This document shows positions 1 through 7,520 of a DNA stretch of 9,212 bases, piece after piece. The DNA lies in NCBI GenBank assembly GCA_947178115.1, contig CAMWXF010000048.1, forward strand, positions 1 through 9,212, in the 5' to 3' direction. A model generated the notes under the pieces. The model was not told where the DNA came from and did not search any database. It saw only the letters and a program-made list of their open reading frames with translations. The DNA is from an uncultured Lachnospiraceae bacterium (GTDB lineage: Bacteria > Bacillota > Clostridia > Lachnospirales > Lachnospiraceae). Position numbers and translations under genes: made by a program. Position 1 is the first letter of the stretch, and the number at the start of each line of letters is the position of its first letter.

Positions 1-66
1 ATTATATACTGCCTGTTTACCTGTTACATACATGAAAAAATATATACAAACTTATTATAAACAAAG

Positions 67-561
67 TTACCTATCATATTCCCGATACAACTGCTCACGA
101 TATTCTTGATTGGACAGGACTCGCTTCATCTCAACAATATATTCCGTGGTTCCTTCTTCCAATTGTCTCAGCCCTGTAATTTCGAATCCGTATTTTTCAT
201 AGAAACGTTTAGCACCTGTATTCTGATCAAGCACCCATAGACAACTGCAGTTCTTTTGTTCTATGGCAAACTCAATTAATTTGCCTCCAATGCCCTGATT
301 TTCAAAGAATGAGTCTACATACAATTCAACAATTCTGTTTCCTTCAATGTGTATTATTCCTTTGACAAAATCATCATCGTAAACCCAAATACCATCCAGT
401 TCAGTGGAATTTTCAATATAGAATTTTGCCAAAGGATAAACCTGCATCTCACCGAAAGACACCTTATCATTTCGAAAAATTTTTCTGTAATTTATGCGTT
501 TTGTAAATACCAATATTTCTGCTATCCTTGAAGCGTCATTCACTGTTGCATGCCGTATCAT
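67..561 (-). CDS. GNAT-family N-acetyltransferase
   Basis: This 164-residue protein should transfer an acetyl group from acetyl-CoA to an amine on an unknown substrate in the cytoplasm. The N-terminus (MIRHATVNDASRIAEI) is the usual GNAT strand-helix start. The acetyl-CoA pyrophosphate loop is ENQGIGGKL at residues 87-95, where the first position of the Q/R-x-x-G-x-G consensus is Glu. A second GNAT hallmark, GAKRFYEKYGFEITG, lies at 116-130. Length is normal for a single-domain GNAT. The ATG at 559-561 is preceded by AGAGGAG with 9 nt spacing, and that SD overlaps the stop codon of the upstream helicase gene, so the two are probably translationally coupled. Three 60-base samples of the gene contain roughly 30-42% GC, well below the helicase gene, which suggests a separate origin. 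The family call is firm; substrate and role are unknown. No convincing terminator is visible in the 66 bases downstream. Confidence 0.9.
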   Translation of the reverse strand: MIRHATVNDASRIAEILVFTKRINYRKIFRNDKVSFGEMQVYPLAKFYIENSTELDGIWVYDDDFVKGIIHIEGNRIVELYVDSFFENQGIGGKLIEFAIEQKNCSCLWVLDQNTGAKRFYEKYGFEITGLRQLEEGTTEYIVEMKRVLSNQEYREQLYREYDR

Positions 562-570
562 TTTGTTATA

Positions 571-577
571 CTCCTCT
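571..577 (-). promoter_or_regulatory. Shine-Dalgarno of GNAT gene overlapping lhr stop
   Basis: On the minus strand AGAGGAG ends 9 nt before the ATG at 561. Its first two bases are the last two of the TAG stop codon (576-578) of the helicase gene. This arrangement supports the chosen GNAT start and suggests that ribosomes finishing lhr help initiate the next gene. Confidence 0.7.
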
Positions 578-3500
578 ACCGATACAAAACATAATCCTGC
601 ATCTCTTTCATAAACCCGGCTTTTCCCAAAGCCTCCCCCACCATATCATCATACTCCTTCACAACGATCCGCTTCACCGCCGGAAAAATACTGCCCCGCT
701 TAAATTCCTCCGCAAAAAGTCTGAAACATTCCTCCAGCGTTTTCTCCGTCAGATCTGTCTCCAATATCCGCAGCACTTTTCCCTGTCTCTCCATCACCGC
801 AACGGGTTTGCCGCCCAGGCATGCAACCGCAGTTCCCGGCACATTAATAAAATTTTTACCATCCTGATGGGGCAGTATCTTCCCCCAGCACTGCACCGGA
901 TCGACCGCGCTCACCCAGACAAGTTTTTTCTCCGGATTTTGCAGCTGCCGAATTACACCCTCGTAATCTTTTCCACGGATAAACTGTGCGCCTGATAAAT
1001 CTTTCACAAAATATCCTCTTCGCGCCTGACCGGTATACTCCCAAATACGCAGCACTGATAAAGCTTCCTGCCATGACAGACCGCAGGCAGAGACTGTCTC
1101 CTTGCTGAGAACAGGGCTGTAATTGAAGCAGGACTCCAACTTCTCCTCTACGGTTTTCTCACGAATGGGCCTTACGACATCCCATCTTCCTGCATTTAGT
1201 GCCTTAATCCTCGTATTCACCCGCTGCCTTACAGTCGCCTTCTTCGTTTTTTCCTGATTAAGCCATTGCCGCACAGGAAGATAACTGTCTGCATAGACCA
1301 GTCCCTTTTCCATAAGAGACAATAACGTTTCGTGCGGTGATTCTCCGGAAATCAGGCCGTTAAGTGACTGCATAAAACAGGCACCGCGTTTCAAGATGGC
1401 TTCATATATAGTTCGCTCTTTTTCCGTAAGGTCTTCTGACGTTGTCCCGCTATTCATCTCCGTCCGGCTGTCCACTCCGATTTCCGTCTTACTACGCATA
1501 TTGCCGCTTACATCCGCATCCCAGTCAATATCCTCCTGATAATCAAACCGTAGTCCGCCCTTTTCTTCCATGTGCCAGAACAATTCTCCCTGCGCAAGAA
1601 AAGTATCTAACATAGATTCCCTGTAATTTCGCACCCGTCTCGGCAGAAAAATGCTTTCCCAATAAGCTGCCGGATATATCATACCGGCATATTGTCTCAG
1701 TGTATTACGCAGACATTCCTCCGCCGGTGCGCCCGACTCTGTTCGGAAGAGCATAAGCGCAGCATAATTCTCACCCGGACAGGTCTGTATCTCTTCCCGT
1801 CTGTTTTTCAGCGTGCGGACTCTGGCGCGGCTGTATAATTTGGCATGATAATATCTGCCGTCCTGTCTGACAGCGTCCGCCTGACGGCATAGTTGATCCA
1901 AAATCTCTTTCGCCACCTGTTCAGACCATCCGTAACGAGTGGCCGTCTGTGTCACATCAGCATCGCCCCGATACCGCAACATACGTCTTACGATATGAAG
2001 CCGTTCTTCTTGGCCTTGTATTTCCTTTTGTTGTCCTGTCTCCTGTCGGATCACAGTCTGTTGGTTCGCTGATTCCTGCTTGCCTGCTTCTTCCTGCTCT
2101 TCCCCCAGCGCCGCAGCATACTCTTTCTCCTGCTCCGCTGCGATCCACAATCCCTGCTCCAGATACAGGACTCTGCCTTCCTGCGCCAGACTTTCCAGCC
2201 ACTCCACCGGAATATCCAATTCTCCCGCCGCCAGATCACCCTCTGTCATCAGCAGAGAATGCAGTTGTTTCTCATCCTGCGGAAGTCTGCTCCGCTCTTG
2301 CACCTCCATCAATTCCTGACTGCCCGGCTGTATCAGGTGCTTTTCTTTCTTTAAAGCCTCTTCCACCGCCCCGTGGATGCCGCGCGGTGTAGGCGCATAG
2401 TCATACATGACCGCCGCTTCCTGGCTCCATTGTAACGGAAGCGACATAGGAGACGGTATATCCGTATAGATTTCCCTGATCTCCACCGCCCCACAGCGAA
2501 TATCATACAGAAGGTCCTGCACACCCTTTGCATCCCACAGCTCCTGCATGCATTCCCGCCTGGTCTCACGAATCAGAGGATGCTCCTGCCTGCGCACCAC
2601 CTGCTCTAACATTTCCGCACTTTTCAGCCGCTGCATCCAGAGCGGCTGGCGTCCGTTCTTACGAACCCCCATCAGCAGAGCGCGCCCGCTGTTATACCGA
2701 AATGCCATATTGAAAAGAGGTGTTGCGGGCAGCATGATCTCCAACTTCCGCATACAGGAATCCGCATCGATCTGCTGCAAAAGTCCTTCCGGAAGATTCT
2801 GATTTCCATAGGAATACAGCAGGAATCCGTCCTCCTCATCCACGCTCCCGATCTCCATTTCCATCTGCTCCCTAGCTGTCTGCGCTGCAAGAAGAGACAG
2901 CGGCGCATTGATCCGCCTGCCAAATACCGAATGCACCATCACCTGACTGTTTCCCGCCGAATCTTTAAAATGCTCCACCAGAATCGTTTTATGATCCGGC
3001 AGGCTTCCTGTCGACTTGATCTGACGCTCCAGATAACCGCATGCCAATTTGGAGGCAGCTTCATTCAGTCCCAGCTCTCCCAATGCCTCTGCCAGTTTAC
3101 CGTCCTCATAAGCCTGCTGCAGAGAATGAAAGATTCTGCCAAACGCCTCTCCCGTCCGTTTATCCCTTCCCTTAATCTCTCCGTGCCAAAAAGGAAGTCT
3201 TGCGCCTTCCGTGTGAGTCTGTGTCACCGTCACGGTATCACGACTGATATTCACAACCTTCCACGCAAAAGAGCCAAGGATAAAACGGTCGCCTTTCTGG
3301 GATTCATAGACGAACTCCTCATCCACTTCCCCCAGCTTCACACCCTCCTGCGTTTTCACGGCATAGTACCCTTTATCGGGAATCGTACCTCCTGCTGAGA
3401 CCGCTAACATCCGGCTGTAACCGTCTCCCTCCACTCTTTCATGAATCCGGTCATACAAGATCCGCGGACGCACCGGAATATCCTTCTCATGTTCATAATC

Positions 3501-4844
3501 TCCTGCCAGCATGGCAAGCACTGATTGCACGTCTTCTTTGGTGATATTGCGAAAAGACCATGCTCTGGGCAGAATCTCCATTACCTCTGAAATCTCATAA
3601 CTTCTGAAGGCGGCCATGGAAACCAAATGCTGTGCCAGCACATCCAGACACTCCGTTGGCGGCTTCACATGTTCTACGCCGCCCTGCCTCGCAAGCTGCG
3701 CCGTCATCCCGCAGGACACGCATTCCGCCGCTGTCCTGGGAAAAAGATACATTACGCTGACGCGTCCCGGATTATGTCCTGCCCGCCCCAGTCGCTGCAT
3801 CGTTCCCGAAATCGTGCGGGGACACCCAACCTGCAACACCTGATCGATCTCGCCCACGTCGATTCCCAATTCCATAGAGGATGTAGCGCACAACAGTCTG
3901 AGCGTGCCGTCCCGCAGATTCAACTCGGTCTCCGCCCTCTGCTCTTTTGACAGACTTCCGTGATGTACTCTGGCAAACCCTTCTCCGCCCAGTTGGTTTA
4001 CATAATACGCTAACTTCTCCGCATACCGCCGCCCTTCCACAAAAGCAATCACACTGCGGCTGTTCTGACAATATTGATACACCAGCTTTCCCAGTTCTTC
4101 CCACACCGGGTCCTTTCTCGGACCTTTCGTGGTATCCGCATAGGGGCTTAGGATATCCAGCCGCACCTGTTTCGCCATGGCAGGCGCGGCAATGCCAACC
4201 TCCTCCGGCGCCAGATACTCCGCCGCCGTCTCTAACGGTTCAATGGTGGCGGACAAACCGATGCGCTGCAGCGGCTGACCGCATAAATAATCAAGCCGCG
4301 CTAGAGACAACATCAGATGTGCGCCTCTTTTGGTATCAATTAAGGCGTGAAGTTCATCTATGATCACCGCCTTTGCCGTTGCCAGAACGTTTTGTCCCGT
4401 CTTGCTTGTAAGCATTAAATACAGGGATTCCGGCGTAATAATCAGAATATGGGGCGGTCTTCTGCCCATCTGCTGACGTTCTCTCTGCGTAGTGTCCCCG
4501 GTTCGGATTCCAACCGAAATGAGTTCTTCCGCGCCGATCCCGTTTAACGGCCGCCTTAAGTTCTCGCGGATATCCGCCGCCAGGGACTTCAGCGGAGATA
4601 CATAGATCAGCTTCAATTCCTGCTGTAACGTTCCCGCCTGTGCCTGCCGCTTCATCCGGTCCAGAAAGATCAGAAAAGCCGAGAGTGTTTTACCCGTTCC
4701 GGTAGGCGCGGATATGAGCGCATGTTTTCCCTCTGCAATAATCGGCCACGCCTCACACTGCACGGGAGTAGGCTCTCCCAGCGCATGTTCAAACCACTCC
4801 GCGGTTTCTCTATCAAAAAGCTCAAGCACATTTTCCTTCCACAT
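576..4844 (-). CDS. lhr: Lhr-family superfamily 2 ATP-dependent helicase, full length
   Basis: This 1422-residue protein is a large helicase-related (Lhr) enzyme; the family are ATP-driven 3'-5' translocases on single-stranded DNA implicated in DNA repair. Visible motifs in order are: Q-motif-like PTPVQCEAWPI (25-35), Walker A APTGTGKT (46-53), Ia YVSPLKSLAADI (81-92), TPES (137-140), DELH (163-166), SAT (198-200), IAFVEGRRYAE (266-276), HHGSLSKEQR (294-303), ATSSMELGIDV (320-330) and QRLGRAGH (350-357). PFWHGE at 551-556 matches a Trp motif of the Lhr core. Residues from about 950 on form the C-terminal domain, with the family signature GQARRGYFVKDLSGAQF (1272-1288). In E. coli this domain has been reported to have uracil-DNA glycosylase activity; whether this protein does is unknown. 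A Gln/Glu-rich linker lies at about 905-948 and a Ser/Thr-rich one at about 1110-1140. E. coli Lhr is about 1540 residues, so this copy appears complete. The ATG at 4842-4844 follows GAGGGG with 5 nt spacing. Confidence 0.95.
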   Translation of the reverse strand: MWKENVLELFDRETAEWFEHALGEPTPVQCEAWPIIAEGKHALISAPTGTGKTLSAFLIFLDRMKRQAQAGTLQQELKLIYVSPLKSLAADIRENLRRPLNGIGAEELISVGIRTGDTTQRERQQMGRRPPHILIITPESLYLMLTSKTGQNVLATAKAVIIDELHALIDTKRGAHLMLSLARLDYLCGQPLQRIGLSATIEPLETAAEYLAPEEVGIAAPAMAKQVRLDILSPYADTTKGPRKDPVWEELGKLVYQYCQNSRSVIAFVEGRRYAEKLAYYVNQLGGEGFARVHHGSLSKEQRAETELNLRDGTLRLLCATSSMELGIDVGEIDQVLQVGCPRTISGTMQRLGRAGHNPGRVSVMYLFPRTAAECVSCGMTAQLARQGGVEHVKPPTECLDVLAQHLVSMAAFRSYEISEVMEILPRAWSFRNITKEDVQSVLAMLAGDYEHEKDIPVRPRILYDRIHERVEGDGYSRMLAVSAGGTIPDKGYYAVKTQEGVKLGEVDEEFVYESQKGDRFILGSFAWKVVNISRDTVTVTQTHTEGARLPFWHGEIKGRDKRTGEAFGRIFHSLQQAYEDGKLAEALGELGLNEAASKLACGYLERQIKSTGSLPDHKTILVEHFKDSAGNSQVMVHSVFGRRINAPLSLLAAQTAREQMEMEIGSVDEEDGFLLYSYGNQNLPEGLLQQIDADSCMRKLEIMLPATPLFNMAFRYNSGRALLMGVRKNGRQPLWMQRLKSAEMLEQVVRRQEHPLIRETRRECMQELWDAKGVQDLLYDIRCGAVEIREIYTDIPSPMSLPLQWSQEAAVMYDYAPTPRGIHGAVEEALKKEKHLIQPGSQELMEVQERSRLPQDEKQLHSLLMTEGDLAAGELDIPVEWLESLAQEGRVLYLEQGLWIAAEQEKEYAAALGEEQEEAGKQESANQQTVIRQETGQQKEIQGQEERLHIVRRMLRYRGDADVTQTATRYGWSEQVAKEILDQLCRQADAVRQDGRYYHAKLYSRARVRTLKNRREEIQTCPGENYAALMLFRTESGAPAEECLRNTLRQYAGMIYPAAYWESIFLPRRVRNYRESMLDTFLAQGELFWHMEEKGGLRFDYQEDIDWDADVSGNMRSKTEIGVDSRTEMNSGTTSEDLTEKERTIYEAILKRGACFMQSLNGLISGESPHETLLSLMEKGLVYADSYLPVRQWLNQEKTKKATVRQRVNTRIKALNAGRWDVVRPIREKTVEEKLESCFNYSPVLSKETVSACGLSWQEALSVLRIWEYTGQARRGYFVKDLSGAQFIRGKDYEGVIRQLQNPEKKLVWVSAVDPVQCWGKILPHQDGKNFINVPGTAVACLGGKPVAVMERQGKVLRILETDLTEKTLEECFRLFAEEFKRGSIFPAVKRIVVKEYDDMVGEALGKAGFMKEMQDYVLYR

Positions 4845-4888
4845 GTTTTCCCCTCATATCATTTTAATCCCTCATTCTTGCTCAACCT

Positions 4889-4916
4889 GCGAGTTTGGGC
4901 GCAAGCACAAACTTGC
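4889..4916. repeat. Imperfect 12-bp stem inverted repeat between hslO and lhr
   Basis: The arms GCGAGTTTGGGC (4889-4900) and GCACAAACTTGC (4905-4916) enclose the loop GCAA. Ten of twelve positions pair. A shorter competing stem is possible between GCAAG (4901-4905) and CTTGC (4912-4916). It abuts the perfect palindrome at 4917-4940. In the minus-strand transcript it would form a hairpin in the leader of lhr, about 45 nt upstream of the start. No T-tract follows it on either strand, so it is not a typical terminator. Confidence 0.6.
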
Positions 4917-4940
4917 GTGTGAAAAATTTATTTTTCACAC
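4917..4940. repeat. Perfect 10-bp palindrome just after the hslO stop
   Basis: The arms GTGTGAAAAA (4917-4926) and TTTTTCACAC (4931-4940) pair perfectly around a 4-nt loop. It begins 3 nt past the hslO stop codon. The stem is half A/T with no trailing U-run in the direction of transcription, so it could be an mRNA 3'-end stabiliser, a weak terminator or half of a dispersed palindromic element together with the neighbouring 4889-4916 repeat. Function is not decidable from this window. Confidence 0.65.
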
Positions 4941-4943
4941 TAT

Positions 4944-5813
4944 TCACCCTCGTATCTTCTTCATCTCCTCCACCGTGAACACATAATTCGTATTGCAGAA
5001 ATGGCAGTTCAGTTCCACATCTTTCCCCTCATCAATGAGTTCCTGTAGTTCCTTCTTTCCCAGACTGATCAGCACCTTCTCTACCCGCTTCTTATTGCAG
5101 TTACAATAAAACTGCACCGGAAGCGTGTCCGTGATCTCCACGCCCAGATCGCCCAGCACGATCTCCAGAATCTGTTCCGGTGTGTTGCCCTCCTCCAGCA
5201 TCCTAGTCACGGGCGGAAGCGCCACCAGTTTCTGCTCCAACTTCCTGATTACTTCCTCGTCGGTAAAAGGCATAAGCTGTATGATAAATCCGCCCGCCTG
5301 CTTTACCGTATTATTTTTCTCCATCAGAACACCCAGTGCCACGCTGGAAGGGATCTGCTCGGAAGCCGCAAAATAATACGTTAAATCATCCCCGATCTCT
5401 CCCGTCTTCAACTCGATCGTCGAAGAATAGGGCTCTTTCAGCCCCATATCTTTAATGACCGTGAGCACTCCTAAGCCGATCACTCCGCCCACGTCCAGCT
5501 TTCCCACACTGTTCGGCGGCATCATCGCCTGCGGGTTGTCCGCATATCCTTTTACATTTCCCTGTGAATCCGCCGTCACCGTCAGTCCGTGCACGGGACC
5601 CGCGCCGTTTATCTGAAGCGTCAGCATGTCCTTCTCGCCTTTTAACATGCTACCCATCATCACGCCGCCTGTCATCAACCGTCCCAATGCCGCCGTCACC
5701 ACAGGGCTTAAGTCATGGGTACTTCTGGCGTGCTCCACCAATTCCCTCGATGTAATCGCAAAGGCGCGTATCTGCGCATTCGCTGCTGTTGCTCTTACAA
5801 TATAATCCGTCAT
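4944..5813 (-). CDS. hslO: Hsp33 redox-regulated molecular chaperone
   Basis: This is a cytoplasmic ATP-independent holdase that prevents aggregation of unfolded proteins under oxidative stress. The 289-residue length is normal for Hsp33. The N-terminal domain begins MTDYIVRATAANAQIRAFA and contains the family segment GVLTVIKDMGLKEPYS (115-130). The C-terminal redox switch is intact: CNC at 237-239 and CHFC at 270-273 provide the four cysteines that bind zinc when reduced and form disulfides when oxidised by peroxide or hypochlorite. The ATG at 5811-5813 follows AGGGAG (5822-5827) with 8 nt spacing. The gene sits 119 nt downstream of the glycosyltransferase-like gene, with a nested hairpin in the gap, and is followed at once by a perfect palindrome. 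From memory, in related clostridia hslO often lies next to the methyltransferase seen here at 7521-8414. The identification is secure. Confidence 0.97.
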   Translation of the reverse strand: MTDYIVRATAANAQIRAFAITSRELVEHARSTHDLSPVVTAALGRLMTGGVMMGSMLKGEKDMLTLQINGAGPVHGLTVTADSQGNVKGYADNPQAMMPPNSVGKLDVGGVIGLGVLTVIKDMGLKEPYSSTIELKTGEIGDDLTYYFAASEQIPSSVALGVLMEKNNTVKQAGGFIIQLMPFTDEEVIRKLEQKLVALPPVTRMLEEGNTPEQILEIVLGDLGVEITDTLPVQFYCNCNKKRVEKVLISLGKKELQELIDEGKDVELNCHFCNTNYVFTVEEMKKIRG

Positions 5814-5863
5814 ATTATTTTCTCCCTAATTCCTCTCCAATTTTCTTCATCAAAACCGCATTA

Positions 5864-5908
5864 ATAAGTTACCTGCCGGCAGATTACACAATCTGCCCCA
5901 CAACTTAT
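5864..5908. repeat. Nested inverted repeat in the hslO leader region
   Basis: An outer 7-bp stem ATAAGTT (5864-5870) / AACTTAT (5902-5908) encloses an inner 8-bp stem GGCAGATT (5878-5885) / AATCTGCC (5890-5897) with loop ACAC. The unpaired sides are 7 nt and 4 nt. A palindrome CTGCCGGCAG (5873-5882) overlaps one arm of the inner stem and would compete with it. In the minus-strand transcript the structure lies about 50 nt upstream of the hslO start and about 25 nt past the previous stop. No U-tract follows, so a standard intrinsic terminator is not supported. It could be an attenuator-like leader or an intergenic palindromic element. Confidence 0.6.
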
Positions 5909-5932
5909 ATGCCCCTCTACCCTTGAAGTTCC

Positions 5933-7489
5933 TCAATTCACCACACTACGGCGCACCCATATCTCAACCCCGGTTTCGTCCTTCGTCTGCACCTGCTCAT
6001 AATATTCCGAAAGAATCTCCTTCATCTCCTCATCCACATCCATATGAATCCGCAAACAATAGATCCGGTCATACGAAAGCAGCTCCTCCTCAGACAAATC
6101 CGCATAATTGGGATAAAACCTCGTCTCCTGTTCACTATGCACCATACTGTCAACAATATGCCGCGGCGCCTCATATCCTCTTTTCTCAAAATAATAATGA
6201 ATAAACCCATCCAGCACACAGAACTGGTTAGACCCCATAAACAACACATCATCCTCCCAGATTCCGCCCTCTTCGACCAGATAGTCCGCTGCCTCCCGAT
6301 ACGGTTCCATTGGTTTCCTGATGGATTTATACCCATTGCGGTAGCAGATCAACCATGAACATACCATAAGGATGACAACCGCGCCCCTGATTCCCCATGC
6401 CGCCGCCTTAGACAAATACGCATTCCCCACGATTCTGCCCTTTATCAGTGTATCCGCCAGATCCAGGATATAGTCGATGCCAAACGCCGTGATCAGCACA
6501 ATATGCGGCTGTATCACTGTAAAATACCGCTCCACATACAGCCCGCCCTCCGGATAAATATACTTACTGAACACATAGACGCCCCCGATCATCCACCCCA
6601 CAGCTGCCACACAGAACGCCGCCAGCATCACCTTGGACTTTTCCTCCGAACGCGGCTTACGCACGGCATACACCGCTCTGATAATAAGTGCCGCTCCCGT
6701 CAGCAGGCACACATACCACAGAATGCGGTTACCGTCCAGATAGAACAGCACCGTCCACACCATATCCTTCCACTGCGGCACATCACTCCAATAATCTTCC
6801 AGCCCGAAACTCTTATAATAAAAAGAAGCGATCAGCCACGGAACATAGAGCAGGCAGCCCGGCACATAGCATAATAACTGCTTCCATGAGATCTTGCGCA
6901 GGATAACTAATACCAGATCGATCACTCCATAGAAAAACAGCAGAATACACGCAAACCAATGTGTCCAGAAAAAGAGAGCAATCGCCACGCTCCAGATCAC
7001 AAATCGTTTCCTGTCCGGACGAATACATTTTTCGATAAAAGCATACAACACAAGGGCAGACAGCAGAAATGCCAGCGCATAGCAGCGTATCTCCCACGCC
7101 GCCTGCCAGATCAGGACACCCGACGACACGCCCAGACATAAGGAGATAAACCCGGCCCTTTTTCCTTTTAACCGGCTGACTGCCATTACCAGAACAATAA
7201 TTCCCGCCAGACAGAACAAGATCGAGGGAATCAGTAATAATTTCTCTCCGTAAGGCATGATCCGGTACATCACATACAACATCATCGGATAAAGCGGCAA
7301 ATTATTCTCCACATACAAATATGTATTCAACACCTGTGGCACGCTGAGTCCGTTTCTGATAAAGCCAACCGAGGCCAACTCATCCGCCCAAAACGACTGG
7401 CAGTTTCCATTCAGAAATGCAAAAATCCCCATCCACAGCAATAATATAACACTCGGTATTAAATACTTTTTTTCAAGTTTTTTCATCAT
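5933..7489 (-). CDS. Multi-pass GT-C fold glycosyltransferase-like protein (GT39/PMT_2-like)
   Basis: This 518-residue membrane protein resembles the ArnT/PMT superfamily, which transfers sugars from polyprenyl-phosphate donors to lipid, polymer or protein on the outer face of the membrane. After the first membrane helix (about 10-27) comes [13 protein letters not shown] (31-43), whose Asp36-Glu37 occupies the place of the acidic catalytic site in the first outer loop. [10 protein letters not shown] (61-70) and [11 protein letters not shown] (132-142) match other family landmarks. About ten hydrophobic segments run to residue 383, including about 84-104, 136-153, 163-192, 205-222, 257-275, 289-309, 325-342 and 366-383. 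The last 135 residues look soluble. Two adjacent ATG codons (7484-7489) follow AAAGG with about 8 nt spacing; I took the first. It starts 31 nt after the methyltransferase stop, so the two are probably cotranscribed. Substrate is unknown and no polyprenyl-phosphate sugar synthase gene is in the window. Confidence 0.75.
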   Translation of the reverse strand: MMKKLEKKYLIPSVILLLWMGIFAFLNGNCQSFWADELASVGFIRNGLSVPQVLNTYLYVENNLPLYPMMLYVMYRIMPYGEKLLLIPSILFCLAGIIVLVMAVSRLKGKRAGFISLCLGVSSGVLIWQAAWEIRCYALAFLLSALVLYAFIEKCIRPDRKRFVIWSVAIALFFWTHWFACILLFFYGVIDLVLVILRKISWKQLLCYVPGCLLYVPWLIASFYYKSFGLEDYWSDVPQWKDMVWTVLFYLDGNRILWYVCLLTGAALIIRAVYAVRKPRSEEKSKVMLAAFCVAAVGWMIGGVYVFSKYIYPEGGLYVERYFTVIQPHIVLITAFGIDYILDLADTLIKGRIVGNAYLSKAAAWGIRGAVVILMVCSWLICYRNGYKSIRKPMEPYREAADYLVEEGGIWEDDVLFMGSNQFCVLDGFIHYYFEKRGYEAPRHIVDSMVHSEQETRFYPNYADLSEEELLSYDRIYCLRIHMDVDEEMKEILSEYYEQVQTKDETGVEIWVRRSVVN

Positions 7490-7520
7490 ACATTATTCCT
7501 TTCAATATGGTTGATTCTTT

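Noticed and set aside
1..66. Possible terminator or promoter after the GNAT gene; a TATAAT lies at 54-59 on the minus strand
   Set aside because: No GC-rich hairpin with a T-run is visible and there is no good -35 element at the right distance; in AT-rich DNA a lone TATAAT is expected by chance.
528..995. A 155-codon plus-strand frame spanning the lhr 3' end and the GNAT 5' end
   Set aside because: It runs antisense across two well-supported genes and its product looks like random His/Leu/Pro-rich sequence.
1949..2392. A 147-codon open frame on the plus strand inside lhr
   Set aside because: It lies opposite the lhr coding sequence in a stretch encoding a low-complexity linker, its product is Pro/Ser/Leu-rich with no family resemblance, and it has no independent support.
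3627..4363. Overlapping plus-strand open frames opposite the helicase motifs
   Set aside because: These are shadows of the highly conserved, GC-rich Lhr core; their products have no recognisable motifs.
4861..4885. Possible lhr promoter: TTGAGC and TAAAAT on the minus strand
   Set aside because: The spacing is only 13 nt, too short for a standard sigma-A promoter.
576..5813. A defence system built around the helicase, chaperone and neighbours
   Set aside because: The helicase carries the full Lhr architecture including its C-terminal domain, and no nuclease, methylase specificity subunit, reverse transcriptase or other defence partner is present.
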